Positions 18,101 through 28,119 of a stretch of DNA of 64,000 nt are shown in pieces. Location: contig CALSOR010000016.1 of assembly GCA_943788025.1 (NCBI GenBank), positions 240,142-304,141 of the forward strand, in the 5' to 3' direction. The stretch comes from JABAAE01 sp905480545. GTDB taxonomy: Bacteria; Planctomycetota; Planctomycetia; Pirellulales; Pirellulaceae. The position numbers and the translations under genes were made by a program. How positions within the stretch are numbered: position 1 is the stretch's first letter; each line of letters begins with the position of its first letter. A model generated the notes under the pieces. It did no database searches, was not told where the DNA came from, and saw only the letters and a program-made list of their open reading frames with translations.

Positions 18101-20785
18101 TTAGGGTTTCGCTGTGTCCAACGGTATGCCAGTCCCCATATCTTTTCGATACAAAAAAGAATCTGACGTTAACAGGGAAACCACCACCGCTTTGAAACTG
18201 CCATCGCTTTTCAGATAAGCCTTATCGGCATCAATCAGCGTCTGAGAATCAGAAAGCATTTCGTTGCGTCCCATGAAAAATCGGAATGCGTGACGAATGA
18301 TCGATTGGCGTACCCTCTGCGATTTTGACAAGCGATCAATGAGTTCAAACGCATTGTTAACTTCTCCATCCAAATTGAATTCGACAGTACCATCTAACTT
18401 GCCGACAGTGCTCACTTTAAGAGTTCTGAAAGTATCGGCTCCATTTTTTTTCTTTGTCTTGGCGACCAGGTTTTCAGGTGACTCAAGTGGTTCGTTCAGC
18501 CGGTAGCGTCCAAAGTCATCGAACGATTCAAACGGCATTCCGAGAGGATTCATGTGCTGGTGGCATTTCCAGCACTCCGTTTTTGTCGTTACCAGCTCAA
18601 CTCGCTCGCGAAAAGTTTTGTGCGGATTCTCAGGAACCTGAGCATCAACAGTGATGGGCACATCAGGAACATGGCCGGCTAACAGCTTTTCACGAATCCA
18701 ACGACCACGGCGGATGGGATCGGTTTGAAAGTTTCCTGAGTGAGCAATTAACCAAGCTGGATGAGTAAGCAGGCCTTTTCGGTTTTTGATCTTAAACGGT
18801 TGTTCGACGGCGTAATCCCAGAAAGCAGTGTCATCAAGCCCGGTGAAATCCTCCTGCAGTCGTCGGCCGTAACGAAAAGGATCAGGAGTCGGCGGCAGGT
18901 TGTAGAATGGCGAATGGTTGTACGTGTAGCCGTGCGCAAAACAGGGAGTTGTGAACGGAGTGCGTCCGCGGCCAAATGACTCTCTGAAAAAATGCATGTA
19001 CCGCAGGAATTCACGTTTCTGTTTTCCACCCAAAATGCGAAGGCTTTTTTTCGATTTGATAAACTCCAGATTTTCCTCGATGACTTTTTCAGGATTCTTC
19101 TTCCAATCGGTGTCTTTTAGCCGAGCGTATGTCTCCTTCCACTCTTCGATGACCTTGCGTCCTGTTTCGTTATCCTTGTCGTGATAGACAAAGTAATCTT
19201 CGGTTGCCAAAAGGTTTTCGAAAACGTTTTGATCGTTTTGGAGAATCCAATCGACGATTCGATCTGCTTCTTTGACTAAAAAACCAGGGGTTCCAGCCGT
19301 TCCACGTGACGGGTTCTGATAGAAGCCATCACTTCGCTTGATGTCTTTAAATACTTTCGTGGCATTTGGGTAACCAAAGAACTCGCGGAAGAAACGCACC
19401 AGTTTTGGATGCGTGCTCGTATGGGTTCGCATGTTCTTACCGCTCAGCGTGGGATCGACCGGACCGCTAAGTATTGTTTTGTCCGAAAGTAGTCGTTCTA
19501 CCTCGCGACGAAAATCTTGATGTGTTTGCAACCGCCCAGTTTTTGCAGCTTCTTGGAGCCGTTCGTCAGGGCCTCGATCGCCCAGAGCGTAGGCAATAGC
19601 GTTTGCAGCCTCGTCAGATGAAAGCATTCTTCGTCCCAATGTATCTGCGTCTCCGGCACCAAATTCGTACCGGTAGAGGAACTCTGATTCGAGCAACACG
19701 CTGACCAACATTAACCGTAGACCATCTTGATTCCCACCCAACTCAATCGTCGAACGGAGTAATTCCAAATAGCGGTTTAATTCGGAGGCCGTTGCCTTCC
19801 GGCGAAGTACGCACTCAAACTGTGTGTGGATCGCGGCAATCATCTCCTGTTCTGTTGGGCTCGAGTCCTTGTTGACGATCGCCACGAATTCTGGCGGTGA
19901 GCTAGGCGGATACCAACGGTCTTTGGGGTTTGAAAACACCAGTTTTCGACGGTCCTTGCCGGAATTCACAGCCGCAAAGATTTGCTTTTTCGAAATCCAT
20001 TTGGCATTATTCATCATCACCAAGAGATGGCCGCCGTCGAGAGCGTTAACATCGAAGTCTCGAATGCCGGAATGGTCGGGTAAAACGAATGGATTGGTCA
20101 CGCCATAAAAATTCTTTTGACGATACCGATCAGTCAATTTAAAAACATCGTTGATTCTCTCGTGGAAAATCTGTGGACTGACCAACCAGCGACGCGCTGG
20201 CGTGAACGCCTTGGCATCTATCGAACCATCGAAAAGCTTTTTGTGGTCAACGTAGTTGCCAAACGCCGGTTCCCGTAATTTTTCATCCAGATTTGAGGCG
20301 TTCCGAATGCGAAGTTCCTGACGCATCCACCCTGCCAGAACCGTGCTCTCTTCCACGCTGAGTTGCTCCGCATCTTCGGGTGGCATCAGGCCGAAGAAAA
20401 TCTGGTCTTGAGCGCGGTTAAGCAGTTCCGTTTTTGCTGCGATAGTCAGCTTGGTAAAGTTGTCGAAACGCACACTTGCCTCTGCAGATTCTCCACTATG
20501 GCAATCCACACAATGTGAGTCAAAAACGTTTTGGACACTCTTCGGAATTGCCAGCGGCGCTGTCTCTTGTCCCACACCGGTTGCAGGACATAGAAACAAA
20601 CCGGCCCAAGCTAAAAACATCGAGGGCGAGAGTAAGTTGGCAAAAGTGCTTCTCGAGAAACTCGCTCTAAGCATTAGACGCTGATATTCGGCGTGGTTTT
20701 CTCGTTCCGGCTGAAAGTCCTTATGCAAAATCTCGTGATTCGTTTTCGAATCAGCGATATGCACACAACTCATACTTAACCTCAT
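18101..20785 (-). CDS. DUF1587/1592/1588/1585-type exported protein with CxxCH
   Basis: About 890 aa. The start is uncertain: ATG at 20785, ATG at 20773 (better AGG spacing) or Met at 20674, which puts a signal peptide (FLAWAGLFLCPATG) close to the N-terminus. A CVDCHSGE heme-type motif near residue 90 is the PSCyt1-like N-terminal domain. Later come the DUF1592 region (LRLMLVSVLLESEFLYRYE), the DUF1588 region with ECWKCHQHMNPLGMPFESFD, and a DUF1585 tail ending near DSFLYRKD. Thought to be periplasmic multi-domain cytochrome-like proteins of planctomycetes with unknown substrate. Upstream partner of the DUF1552 gene; likely one operon. Confidence 0.9.
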   Translation of the reverse strand: MRLSMSCVHIADSKTNHEILHKDFQPERENHAEYQRLMLRASFSRSTFANLLSPSMFLAWAGLFLCPATGVGQETAPLAIPKSVQNVFDSHCVDCHSGESAEASVRFDNFTKLTIAAKTELLNRAQDQIFFGLMPPEDAEQLSVEESTVLAGWMRQELRIRNASNLDEKLREPAFGNYVDHKKLFDGSIDAKAFTPARRWLVSPQIFHERINDVFKLTDRYRQKNFYGVTNPFVLPDHSGIRDFDVNALDGGHLLVMMNNAKWISKKQIFAAVNSGKDRRKLVFSNPKDRWYPPSSPPEFVAIVNKDSSPTEQEMIAAIHTQFECVLRRKATASELNRYLELLRSTIELGGNQDGLRLMLVSVLLESEFLYRYEFGAGDADTLGRRMLSSDEAANAIAYALGDRGPDERLQEAAKTGRLQTHQDFRREVERLLSDKTILSGPVDPTLSGKNMRTHTSTHPKLVRFFREFFGYPNATKVFKDIKRSDGFYQNPSRGTAGTPGFLVKEADRIVDWILQNDQNVFENLLATEDYFVYHDKDNETGRKVIEEWKETYARLKDTDWKKNPEKVIEENLEFIKSKKSLRILGGKQKREFLRYMHFFRESFGRGRTPFTTPCFAHGYTYNHSPFYNLPPTPDPFRYGRRLQEDFTGLDDTAFWDYAVEQPFKIKNRKGLLTHPAWLIAHSGNFQTDPIRRGRWIREKLLAGHVPDVPITVDAQVPENPHKTFRERVELVTTKTECWKCHQHMNPLGMPFESFDDFGRYRLNEPLESPENLVAKTKKKNGADTFRTLKVSTVGKLDGTVEFNLDGEVNNAFELIDRLSKSQRVRQSIIRHAFRFFMGRNEMLSDSQTLIDADKAYLKSDGSFKAVVVSLLTSDSFLYRKDMGTGIPLDTAKP

Positions 20786-20886
20786 TGCTTAATCGTCCCT
20801 TGTTGCCGGTGTGAATGTTTGATTTTAGCAGACAAGCATCCACGATTCCTGCCATTTCGCGATAGCTTCTCAATTTCGGCGGAAAC

Positions 20887-22470
20887 CTATTTGTAATCGT
20901 AGGCCGGCGCCTTGAATTCCTTACGCAGTCGATCGTACTCGGATCGCAGATTCGCTTGAATGTCGGAATAATTTATTTTTCCATAAACGTTCGTCAATTC
21001 GTCAGGATCGTTGACCAAGTCGAACATCTGCCATTCGTCTGTTTTGGGGAGAAAAAATAGTTTATGGGTTGCGGTGCGAACTCCAAAGTGTTGTGGGACG
21101 GCATGCTCGCCAAGTTCATAATACGCGTAGTAGAGGGAATCGCGAACTTTCTTGGAGCTGTCAAGTAGAATGGGCATCAACGACTTGCCCTGGATGTCGT
21201 TCGGCAATTGTTGGTTGGCCATTTCTACAAATGTTGGCGCATAATCGATGTTTTGGATGAGTGATTCAGGCCGCGATCCAGGTTTGACTTTGCCCGGCCA
21301 TCGGATCACAAACGGCATTTTGAACGACTCTTCAAATATCCATCGCTTATCAAACCATCCATGCTCCCCAAGATAAAATCCTTGATCCGACGAATAAATG
21401 ACGATGGTGTTTTCGGCCAAGTTGTTGTCATCTAGGAATTTCAAAAGTCGACCAACGCTATCGTCAACCGCTTTGACCGTTTCTAGGTAATTGCGGACGT
21501 ACCGCTGGTACTTCCACCGGACAAGTTGTTTGGCGTCTATTTCGCCCGCTTTAAACGCTTTGACAAATGCCTGGTTTTTCGGGCCAAAGTGAGCATCCCA
21601 TTTTGCCTTTTGTTCCGAGTTCATTCGATTGTATTCAGGCGTTCCGTAGTTTCGGAAAGAGGGCAAGTCGATGTCAGATCGCTCGCTCTTGCGGATTTTA
21701 AGATCGTACGCCCACGTCATGTGGCGATCAATTTCCATTTCATTTGCTGCAAGTGTGCGTGAACGCCCCGAATAATCGTCGAACAAAGTCTTGGGCTCGG
21801 GGATTTGCACACCATCAAGCGATCCGAGATGTCGCAATGCCGGGGCAAACGTTCGATGAGGAGCTTTGTGTTGGCACATTAACATGAAGGGCTTCTTCTT
21901 GTCTCGACCCTCCAGCCAATCGACCGCCTTGTCGGTTGTTAAATCGGTGGCGTAGCCAGCAAACCTTTTTCGGGTGCCATCCATCTGAATGAATTCCGGG
22001 TTGTAATAACTTCCTTGCCCGGGCAGCACTTCCCAATGATCGAATGCAATAGGATTCGAATTGAGATGCCATTTACCAATGACAGCGGTTTGATATCCGG
22101 CACTCTGAAGCGTTTTGGGAAACGTCCATTGCGATTGGTCGAATTTTTTACTTGAGTTCCGCATGAATCCGTTGATGTGACTGTGCTTCCCTGTGAGAAT
22201 GCACGCCCGTGATGGACCGCAAATCGAGTTGGCACAGAACGAGTTTCGAAATAACGCACCCTCGCGAGCAATGCGATCGATGTTGGGCGTCGGAGCGACG
22301 TCGGCTAGCGGACCTCCGTAAGCTGAAATCGCATTTACGGCGTGATCGTCCGAAAAGATGAAAAGAATATTGGGCGGATCGTTCGCATGAATGCTTTTGC
22401 TGATGCTTCCGGCGAATAGGAACATGATCGCCCCTGCGACAGATGCGAATGATAACGATTTACGATTCAT
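20887..22470 (-). CDS. Type I sulfatase (formylglycine-dependent)
   Basis: 527 aa from the Met at 22470, which directly starts a signal peptide; the longer frame begins at 22506. The metal-binding start NILFIFSDDHAVNAISAYGG has the paired Asp. The modification motif ICGPSRACILTGKHSH carries the Cys (C-x-P-S-R) that an anaerobic or FGE maturase would convert to formylglycine. VIGKWHL and YSSDQGFYLGEHGWFDKRWI supply the other active-site residues, and MPFVIRWPGKV follows. Hydrolyses sulfate esters from polysaccharide outside the cytoplasm. Most similar in layout to N-acetylglucosamine-6-sulfatase or S1_8/S1_11-like groups, but the subfamily cannot be fixed here. Just upstream of the DUF1592-DUF1552 pair. 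Confidence 0.92.
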   Translation of the reverse strand: MNRKSLSFASVAGAIMFLFAGSISKSIHANDPPNILFIFSDDHAVNAISAYGGPLADVAPTPNIDRIAREGALFRNSFCANSICGPSRACILTGKHSHINGFMRNSSKKFDQSQWTFPKTLQSAGYQTAVIGKWHLNSNPIAFDHWEVLPGQGSYYNPEFIQMDGTRKRFAGYATDLTTDKAVDWLEGRDKKKPFMLMCQHKAPHRTFAPALRHLGSLDGVQIPEPKTLFDDYSGRSRTLAANEMEIDRHMTWAYDLKIRKSERSDIDLPSFRNYGTPEYNRMNSEQKAKWDAHFGPKNQAFVKAFKAGEIDAKQLVRWKYQRYVRNYLETVKAVDDSVGRLLKFLDDNNLAENTIVIYSSDQGFYLGEHGWFDKRWIFEESFKMPFVIRWPGKVKPGSRPESLIQNIDYAPTFVEMANQQLPNDIQGKSLMPILLDSSKKVRDSLYYAYYELGEHAVPQHFGVRTATHKLFFLPKTDEWQMFDLVNDPDELTNVYGKINYSDIQANLRSEYDRLRKEFKAPAYDYK

Positions 22471-22705
22471 GATTGTTTCAATGGAATAATGGAATGCTGT
22501 TACCAATGTTTTTGTAGCTTTATTCTAACGCGGTTTAGTTTTGGAAAGGCAAACGATACCCCGCTCAAAAGAAACCTGTGATTGCACGAGTTGGACGAAC
22601 CTGATTTTATCGCGTCATGCAATGCATTGAAACTTCATGTGCATTGATGACCAGAAACAATGGCTGCGCCGGAACCTTATGTTCGTGCTTCTATGCATCA
22701 AGTTT

Positions 22706-23671
22706 CTAATTTGTATTGGGCGGTTTTCGCAACTTACCTTTCCAATCTCGCATGTTATCTGTCGTGCCGACCAGTTGGTTGGCGGTCGTAATGCCATCCT
22801 TCACCAGGTCCATGAATGGGTCCGGCTTTTCTTTGACCGACCAAGCGATTGCACGAAATAAAATGATTCGAAGCTCAGGATCGTAATAGCTGAATGTGTT
22901 GTGCCCAAGCGTCGTTCCGAATACGCGTCCCCGACCAAGTTCTAGAGTCCAGAATACCGGCGAGGATTCTTTCGACAAATTCGAGGGCGGTAATGGTCCA
23001 CGGCTCGCCTTTGATGGCCCGGTTCGAACACTGCCCAATACCTCAATGTCCTTTCGTTTGTTCAGGTTCCAATAGAATTCATCGACGACGCGGAACTTGT
23101 TTGGAAAGCCTTTGAAGATCTCATGGTCATTTTTGATCGTTATGTCCTCGAAAATCGCGCCCCAATCGGAGCGTCCTTCATCCCATGACATTCCAAGGCA
23201 GTTTGCAAGTTTTTTTCCCTCTCCAGCTGGTCGCATGATCGCCGTCTCATGCAGCGCTACAACGCCACCTCCCTTGCGGATGAACTGTTGAAAGTTCGCA
23301 TATTGCTGAGCCGACAGCTGCGGTAGATGTAAATAAAATACCGCCAGTTGCGAACGGGCAAACTGCGCCTTGGTTGGGAAACCGAAAACGGGTTCAACGG
23401 TTACCTTTGGTACTTTTTTTAACAGACCCGTAAAAAGATCACGGACTTTTAAGTAATCATGAGTTCCGGGCCGATGATGCTCGTCGTAGCCCCAGACCCA
23501 CAAGATGTTCAAGGGTTTGGAAGGAGTTTTCGATTCGACAGGACCGATGATTTGTTTGAGTTTTTCTAGCGGTATCAAAGGCTTTGGTTCTTGCCATTCA
23601 TGTTGCCCGCAACTCCTCGATGCAGGAAAGATCAATGTAAGCATCGCACTGACAGCGAAAAGATAATGCAT
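22706..23671 (-). CDS. ThuA-domain exported protein
   Basis: 322 aa from the Met at 23671, which starts a signal peptide (MHYLFAVSAMLTLIFPAS). The ThuA-like glutamine-amidotransferase-fold core is visible: NILWVWGYDEHH, FVRKGGGVVALHET, and FWTLELGRGRVFGTTLGHN. ThuA-like proteins in planctomycetes are linked to trehalose-like or other sugar use; catalytic role unproven. The frame extends further upstream to 23740 but those residues look like non-coding sequence. Located upstream of a sulfatase on the same strand. Confidence 0.85.
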   Translation of the reverse strand: MHYLFAVSAMLTLIFPASRSCGQHEWQEPKPLIPLEKLKQIIGPVESKTPSKPLNILWVWGYDEHHRPGTHDYLKVRDLFTGLLKKVPKVTVEPVFGFPTKAQFARSQLAVFYLHLPQLSAQQYANFQQFIRKGGGVVALHETAIMRPAGEGKKLANCLGMSWDEGRSDWGAIFEDITIKNDHEIFKGFPNKFRVVDEFYWNLNKRKDIEVLGSVRTGPSKASRGPLPPSNLSKESSPVFWTLELGRGRVFGTTLGHNTFSYYDPELRIILFRAIAWSVKEKPDPFMDLVKDGITTANQLVGTTDNMRDWKGKLRKPPNTN

Positions 23672-23949
23672 GGATTCACTCGTGTGGAATCTTGAATCAG
23701 ATGAAGGGGCAGGGCGGTGACACCTCGTTGTTTCTACCAAGGAGAACGGTGAACGCTCACCGACAGCTCAAACGATTCTGAGCATCCGCTCCTCTATTGT
23801 AACCTCGCTCGATGTGCTTTGCAGTCCAAGTTGTTTTGAAGTTGTCGTTGAGTTGTCGCACCGCAAGAGGTCCAGGTTCCAATGTGATTTCTCAAATCTT
23901 TTGTGTCGTCATGGAAAGGCACCTGTAAGGCTTGGTTGCGGCCAGTTAC

Positions 23950-24357
23950 TCCGGCGGACGAGGTCGACAAAACAGGAGAGTTCAGTCTCCTCTTGGGGGC
24001 TGGGACGACGACGATTTATTTGGTGAGGTGGGGCGTGATGCCCTATTCGGTGATGCCAACAATGACTTGCTCGACGGTTCCTATGACGTTGAAGTCGACG
24101 CAATGAACGGCGTTCGCGGTTTGGACGAGTTTATCTACCGTTATTTTGAGTACCGATCAGTCACAAGCATGACTTGGCGAACCGTTTGCCAGCCTAGCTG
24201 GACTTGGGTTAACGGATTTCCTGTCCTGCGATGGGGCAATATTCGAATTCAAGTGCCGCGAACGATTACTTTTCGTTCAACCTCGGAAACCGAGTCTGTT
24301 GTCGACAATAACTTCGCGGAGCCGATGAACTTACTGCGATCGAGATTGAGTAATTGA
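23950..24357 (+). pseudogene. Remnant of an RTX-type calcium-binding protein
   Basis: A 141-codon plus-strand frame begins at a TTG codon at 23932, without a signal peptide or credible ribosome binding site. Around 23995..24150 it encodes a degraded hemolysin-type nonapeptide array (DDDDLFGEVGRDALFGDAN, then LLDG) and the following motif GLDEFIYRYFE that closes many planctomycete RTX blocks. The Gly-rich positions are partly replaced. This is best read as the surviving tail of a large adhesin or RTX protein whose front is gone. Confidence 0.6.
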
Positions 24358-24485
24358 CAAACCTCTTGAAAGGGGAATCAATAATTCAATTGCAAAATGA
24401 CAATAAGCGATGCTCTTTGGGCTCGGCTTGTTGCGTTCTTGGGCGGGACGAAGCTGTGACTTGACCATGGCATGGTCCGGCAATG

Positions 24486-26033
24486 TCACTTCTTCCTCAT
24501 TTGGTAAATCGGTAGGTGGCGGTAATAGACCTCCAAGCTGTAGATGCACAAACAAGTTACATACAGGCGTCCGCCTTGACCGCCGTATGGATCACCTTCA
24601 GGGTCCCAGCTGCCGGCGTCGCTACCTGATTTCAATTGCTTGGCAGGTAAAACCGTTTTTAAATTGTCATTCCATTTCGTCCACGTCTCGTCGTCCAAGT
24701 GTCGCATGACCTGGGTCGCATAATACCAGTAGTAGACATTTTTCTGAGTCCATCGAATGGGGTTCTTCAAGAAATAGTTTCCGCCGGCGACCAAACGCGG
24801 ATCGTCTTGGTCCCAACCAAAGTATTGCTGACATAAAAATCCGACAGCTGTCATCGCCAATTCGGGTTCATGGTCCTTTTCGTAGCGAAATTGGCTGCCG
24901 TCGGCGAGCATGACAGAGTCGACAAAGCCATTTGCTCGATTGAGAACTTGTTCGTCATATTTGATTCCCGCGTACTTCGCGCTTTGGAAAAGTACGACGT
25001 ACCACCCGGTCACGGACAAATCCGAGCCGCCGCCGGGCGCATACTTCCATCCACCTTGTGCTCCCTGAGCTTTTTCGGCGAACGCAATGGCGTCACGAGC
25101 TGGGCCGATCAAAGATTCGTCCTGCGTCATGGCCAGTAATTCGCATATGGCAATCGAGCAGATCGCATGCGAATATAATCCGTGCGATTCGCTTGCACCG
25201 CGTTCTGAAAATTGTCCATTTCCTGATTGGTTTTTGATTAAAGAGTCAATTCCGCGTTTAACAACATTTTTATACTTGCCTTCAAGGTGCGTTTCGCCAT
25301 GTCCTAAAAAAGCAAGTAACGCTAGACCCGTCGCCGCAATCGAGTTTTCCTCGCCGCGAGGCGACCGAAACGGACCTCGCAAGCTCCAGCTACCATTTTT
25401 TTGTTGGTTTTTCGCAAGCCATTTTAGCCCCAGCTCGACTGCATTTTCGGTTTCCGGTGTTCCGCCAAATTGGACCAGCATTCCCTGTCGCCCCGATCCT
25501 TCGCGACCACTTAATGCAGAACTGGGCTCGAAGCTTGGGCTTTCCAAAGTTGGAGCAGAGGCCTCAATCTCGGATAACGTGGGTTGGAATTCGGCATCGT
25601 CGTTGGCAACCGTTGCGTTCATCTCGCTTAAATTAAATTCGGGCGTAAACGTTTCGTTTTCCGCGACCTCAATAAGCGGATCGAATTCTTCGTCGAGTCC
25701 GTCTGAAATATCCAGAGAAAAACCGAACTGACCAGTTCCTGCCGTCGGGATGTAAATCAAAGCAATGATGAGAAACAAAAGCAAATGAAAAACAAGGCTG
25801 ACCAAAGCCGATGGAATATTTCGAAAACTGATTTTTTTCAGCCGCTCGATAGGCGAAACATCCACGACAGAATCGTCTGGTGAAACGTTGTTTGGCGAAG
25901 TTAAAGAAGGCAGAGTGTTTTGGGGTTTATTCGTCTTGCCGTTTTTGGTGTTTTTCGCGCCGGATGTCCTGATAGATGGATGAATGGGTTGCAAACCGGG
26001 CATGTCTGGACGCTTTTGATTTTTTTTTGTCAT
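24486..26033 (-). CDS. Membrane-anchored prenyltransferase/squalene-oxidase-repeat protein
   Basis: 515 aa. A charged, Ser/Pro-rich cytoplasmic N-terminus of about 75 residues is followed by one transmembrane helix (residues about 76-97, LVFHLLLFLIIALIYI). A disordered acidic linker leads to an alpha/alpha toroid with terpene-cyclase-like repeats: LKWLAKNQQKNGSW, IDSLIKNQSGNGQFS, and AQGGWKYAPGGGSDLSVTGW. No DxDD or DCTAE motif of true squalene-hopene cyclases is seen, so this is probably a planctomycete structural or binding relative rather than a cyclase. Stands alone ahead of the tRNA gene. Confidence 0.8.
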   Translation of the reverse strand: MTKKNQKRPDMPGLQPIHPSIRTSGAKNTKNGKTNKPQNTLPSLTSPNNVSPDDSVVDVSPIERLKKISFRNIPSALVSLVFHLLLFLIIALIYIPTAGTGQFGFSLDISDGLDEEFDPLIEVAENETFTPEFNLSEMNATVANDDAEFQPTLSEIEASAPTLESPSFEPSSALSGREGSGRQGMLVQFGGTPETENAVELGLKWLAKNQQKNGSWSLRGPFRSPRGEENSIAATGLALLAFLGHGETHLEGKYKNVVKRGIDSLIKNQSGNGQFSERGASESHGLYSHAICSIAICELLAMTQDESLIGPARDAIAFAEKAQGAQGGWKYAPGGGSDLSVTGWYVVLFQSAKYAGIKYDEQVLNRANGFVDSVMLADGSQFRYEKDHEPELAMTAVGFLCQQYFGWDQDDPRLVAGGNYFLKNPIRWTQKNVYYWYYATQVMRHLDDETWTKWNDNLKTVLPAKQLKSGSDAGSWDPEGDPYGGQGGRLYVTCLCIYSLEVYYRHLPIYQMRKK

Positions 26034-26348
26034 CCGCGACCTGTTGCTTGGCTTTCTTGGTCCAGTTATTTCGTGAAAAAAATGATGTGTCGAAGAATGG
26101 AAGCTATCCCGGAGCGTAGAAAACTACAACCACCAACGTTTTCTTCGATCTAATCGCAATGGAACATCCCGGTATTATAGGTCGGAAATCGGATCGTTCA
26201 CGTAGTTTGGTCGCTGTGAAAAGATCGAGTCGGCAAGATTATTGCAACCGGTTTAATCGGAAACAAAAAGCGGTTCATTTTTCTCCGAAGGAAATTGGAT
26301 TATGCCCCTAGATTCAAGAAGCCGAATTGTCTATATTTTAAGTAATGA

Positions 26349-26422
<74 letters not shown>

Positions 26423-26426
26423 CTTG

Positions 26427-26466
26427 AACCCCACGGTAGCGAAATTGAGCGACCGTGGGGTTTTGT
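26427..26466 (+). terminator. Rho-independent terminator of the tRNA gene
   Basis: AACCCCACGGT and ACCGTGGGGTT form an 11-bp stem around a 14-base loop and run into TTTTG. Directly downstream of the tRNA. Confidence 0.9.
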
Positions 26467-26835
26467 CTTGCGCTGGCGGCGAGACGGAGCGATTTATCCG
26501 CTGGATTCGCAAGGGTTTGCGACGAGTTACTCAGTGTTGGTGTCTCTCCAGGGACGTCGCGCGCGACACGATGTGTTCACGCGCTCGACCGTCCGATACC
26601 CGATTTCTGCCCCAAACTCTCGGCCGTCTCAGTGTCTCGCGCCGCCTCGGTTAACAGGTGTTGTTCTCGCTCTTTCGGTCGCAACCTCCCGGGGTTGGCT
26701 TCAGTGAGAGAAGGCAACGCGAAAACACTCGATTGCTCGCCTGCGCCCCGCTACCAACCCGCCACGCCTTCCTGTCCTACGGACCAACGGGCGGCGATAC
26801 GTCGTACCGTTCAGTGGGTTGTTCGGCTGTGGCTA
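26467..26835. other. G+C-rich stretch between tRNA and operon end
   Basis: A change to G+C-rich, Arg/Pro-coding-like sequence occurs just after the tRNA terminator. A plus-strand frame (26455..26988) runs through it but overlaps the real minus-strand gene and has no motif, so I do not accept it. No integrase or second copy of the tRNA 3' end was found. Confidence 0.4.
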
Positions 26836-27990
26836 TTACCAGTAGCCGGCTTCATGGCAGGCGATGCCTGTCTCTCGGTCGAAGTAGTAAGTCGCCCCGG
26901 CGGCACTCCTCCTGCGCGGTCCTTCGTAGCTTGTCGCGTTCTCCAGCGGCTCCCACACGATGGGTTTGTCAAAGATGATTTCCGTTGAGCGAACCCTCGG
27001 CTCGTAGCGGCCCACCGGAGAGCCTTTGAGCGCTGCGGTGATACTTTCCTTGCTGTAGTCGACCCACCGCTTCGGCTCGGCGGCACGTTCTTTCCGATAG
27101 CGCTCCCAGACTCTTGCGAGGAACGTGTCGAAGGCCTCCGCCGAGATGCGGTAATGCGCCATGTGCCCATTACGGTCGCTGATCAGTCTGATGTCGGTGG
27201 CTTCCGCCGGCAGGTAGCGCAGGATCCGGGGATCGGAGATTTCGGATCCTTTTTGAAAGCGGTGCATCCCGGTCAGGAATTCAAACTCCTCAGGTTTCTG
27301 GGGCGCTTCACCTGTGCGGGCTGTCGCCCCACCAATCGAGATCTGTCCGGCAGGCAGATTCTCGCTGTTCTGAATGGAGATCTTTCCGTCGCGGGCGACC
27401 ACCATCTCAAATGCCGGTGCCGGCACATCCTCCTTCCTGACCGCCTTATTGCCCTGTTTTCCGGGCAGCCCCCGCGGGGTCCAACTGACTGTCTGTTTTT
27501 CCGCATCCCATTGTCCCTTAAAGATTGTGGGTTGGACCTTTGGCATTTGCTTAAGTTGGGCGTTGGAATAGTTCACGGGTCCAAAGCGGACCAGCATCAG
27601 CCCGAACTGTTGGTTTTTATATTCGGGCATGGCCACGACATTCTCAACGATTGCGTGTTGCGGATTCTCGGCGGGCCAGGACCAGATCAGGTTCCAGGCC
27701 GATGCCATGCCCCCTTGCGAACCGCCCGTGGTCACGAGGTTCCCTGTCAGGGCGGTGGTGGTATCGCCATCAACGGCCTCCGCCTTGAACGACCACGTTC
27801 CGCGGGCTGCGTTGAGTCCTTTGAAGAGGGCAATCTGATCGGGGGAAAAGCTTTTGGGCAGTGTCCATCCAAGGGCCTTCCACTCGGCAGAGACTTGCGA
27901 CTCCGGCGTCTGGGCTACGGCTTGCCGCGAAGAAGGTAGGAGGGCCGCGGTGCACAGGAACATCGTGGCAATTGCGATTAGTTGTTTCAT
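26836..27990 (-). CDS. Exported protein of unknown function
   Basis: 384 aa with a signal peptide (MKQLIAIATMFLCTAALL, cleaved near AVAQ). Central region looks beta-rich (GTWSFKAEAVDGDTTTALTGNL, WNLIWSWPAENPQ). No family recognised. Last gene of the six-gene minus-strand run that starts with an ECF sigma factor and a membrane kinase, 129 bases after the previous gene, so it may be a target or output of that system. GC-rich like the rest of the operon. Confidence 0.75.
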   Translation of the reverse strand: MKQLIAIATMFLCTAALLPSSRQAVAQTPESQVSAEWKALGWTLPKSFSPDQIALFKGLNAARGTWSFKAEAVDGDTTTALTGNLVTTGGSQGGMASAWNLIWSWPAENPQHAIVENVVAMPEYKNQQFGLMLVRFGPVNYSNAQLKQMPKVQPTIFKGQWDAEKQTVSWTPRGLPGKQGNKAVRKEDVPAPAFEMVVARDGKISIQNSENLPAGQISIGGATARTGEAPQKPEEFEFLTGMHRFQKGSEISDPRILRYLPAEATDIRLISDRNGHMAHYRISAEAFDTFLARVWERYRKERAAEPKRWVDYSKESITAALKGSPVGRYEPRVRSTEIIFDKPIVWEPLENATSYEGPRRRSAAGATYYFDRETGIACHEAGYW

Positions 27991-28119
27991 CTTTTTCCTT
28001 TCGTTGTTGTGCTGTCGAGTGCCTGTGTTAACGGTCGGCGTTATTTTGTCGACCCCTGGAGGACCAAGCAGACGAGCTTCGGGTTACTGTTGCGTCTTAG
28101 GGAACGCAGTAGAGTTGCC

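Noticed and set aside
25087..25731. 214-codon plus-strand open frame
   Set aside because: Antisense to the prenyltransferase-like gene; Ser/Pro-rich shadow translation.
26455..26988. 177-codon plus frame just after the tRNA
   Set aside because: Overlaps the terminator and the end of a real minus-strand gene; composition is that of a shadow frame. Not an integrase.
27154..27939. 261-codon plus-strand open frame
   Set aside because: Antisense to the exported protein at 26836; the minus gene has a signal peptide and operon context.
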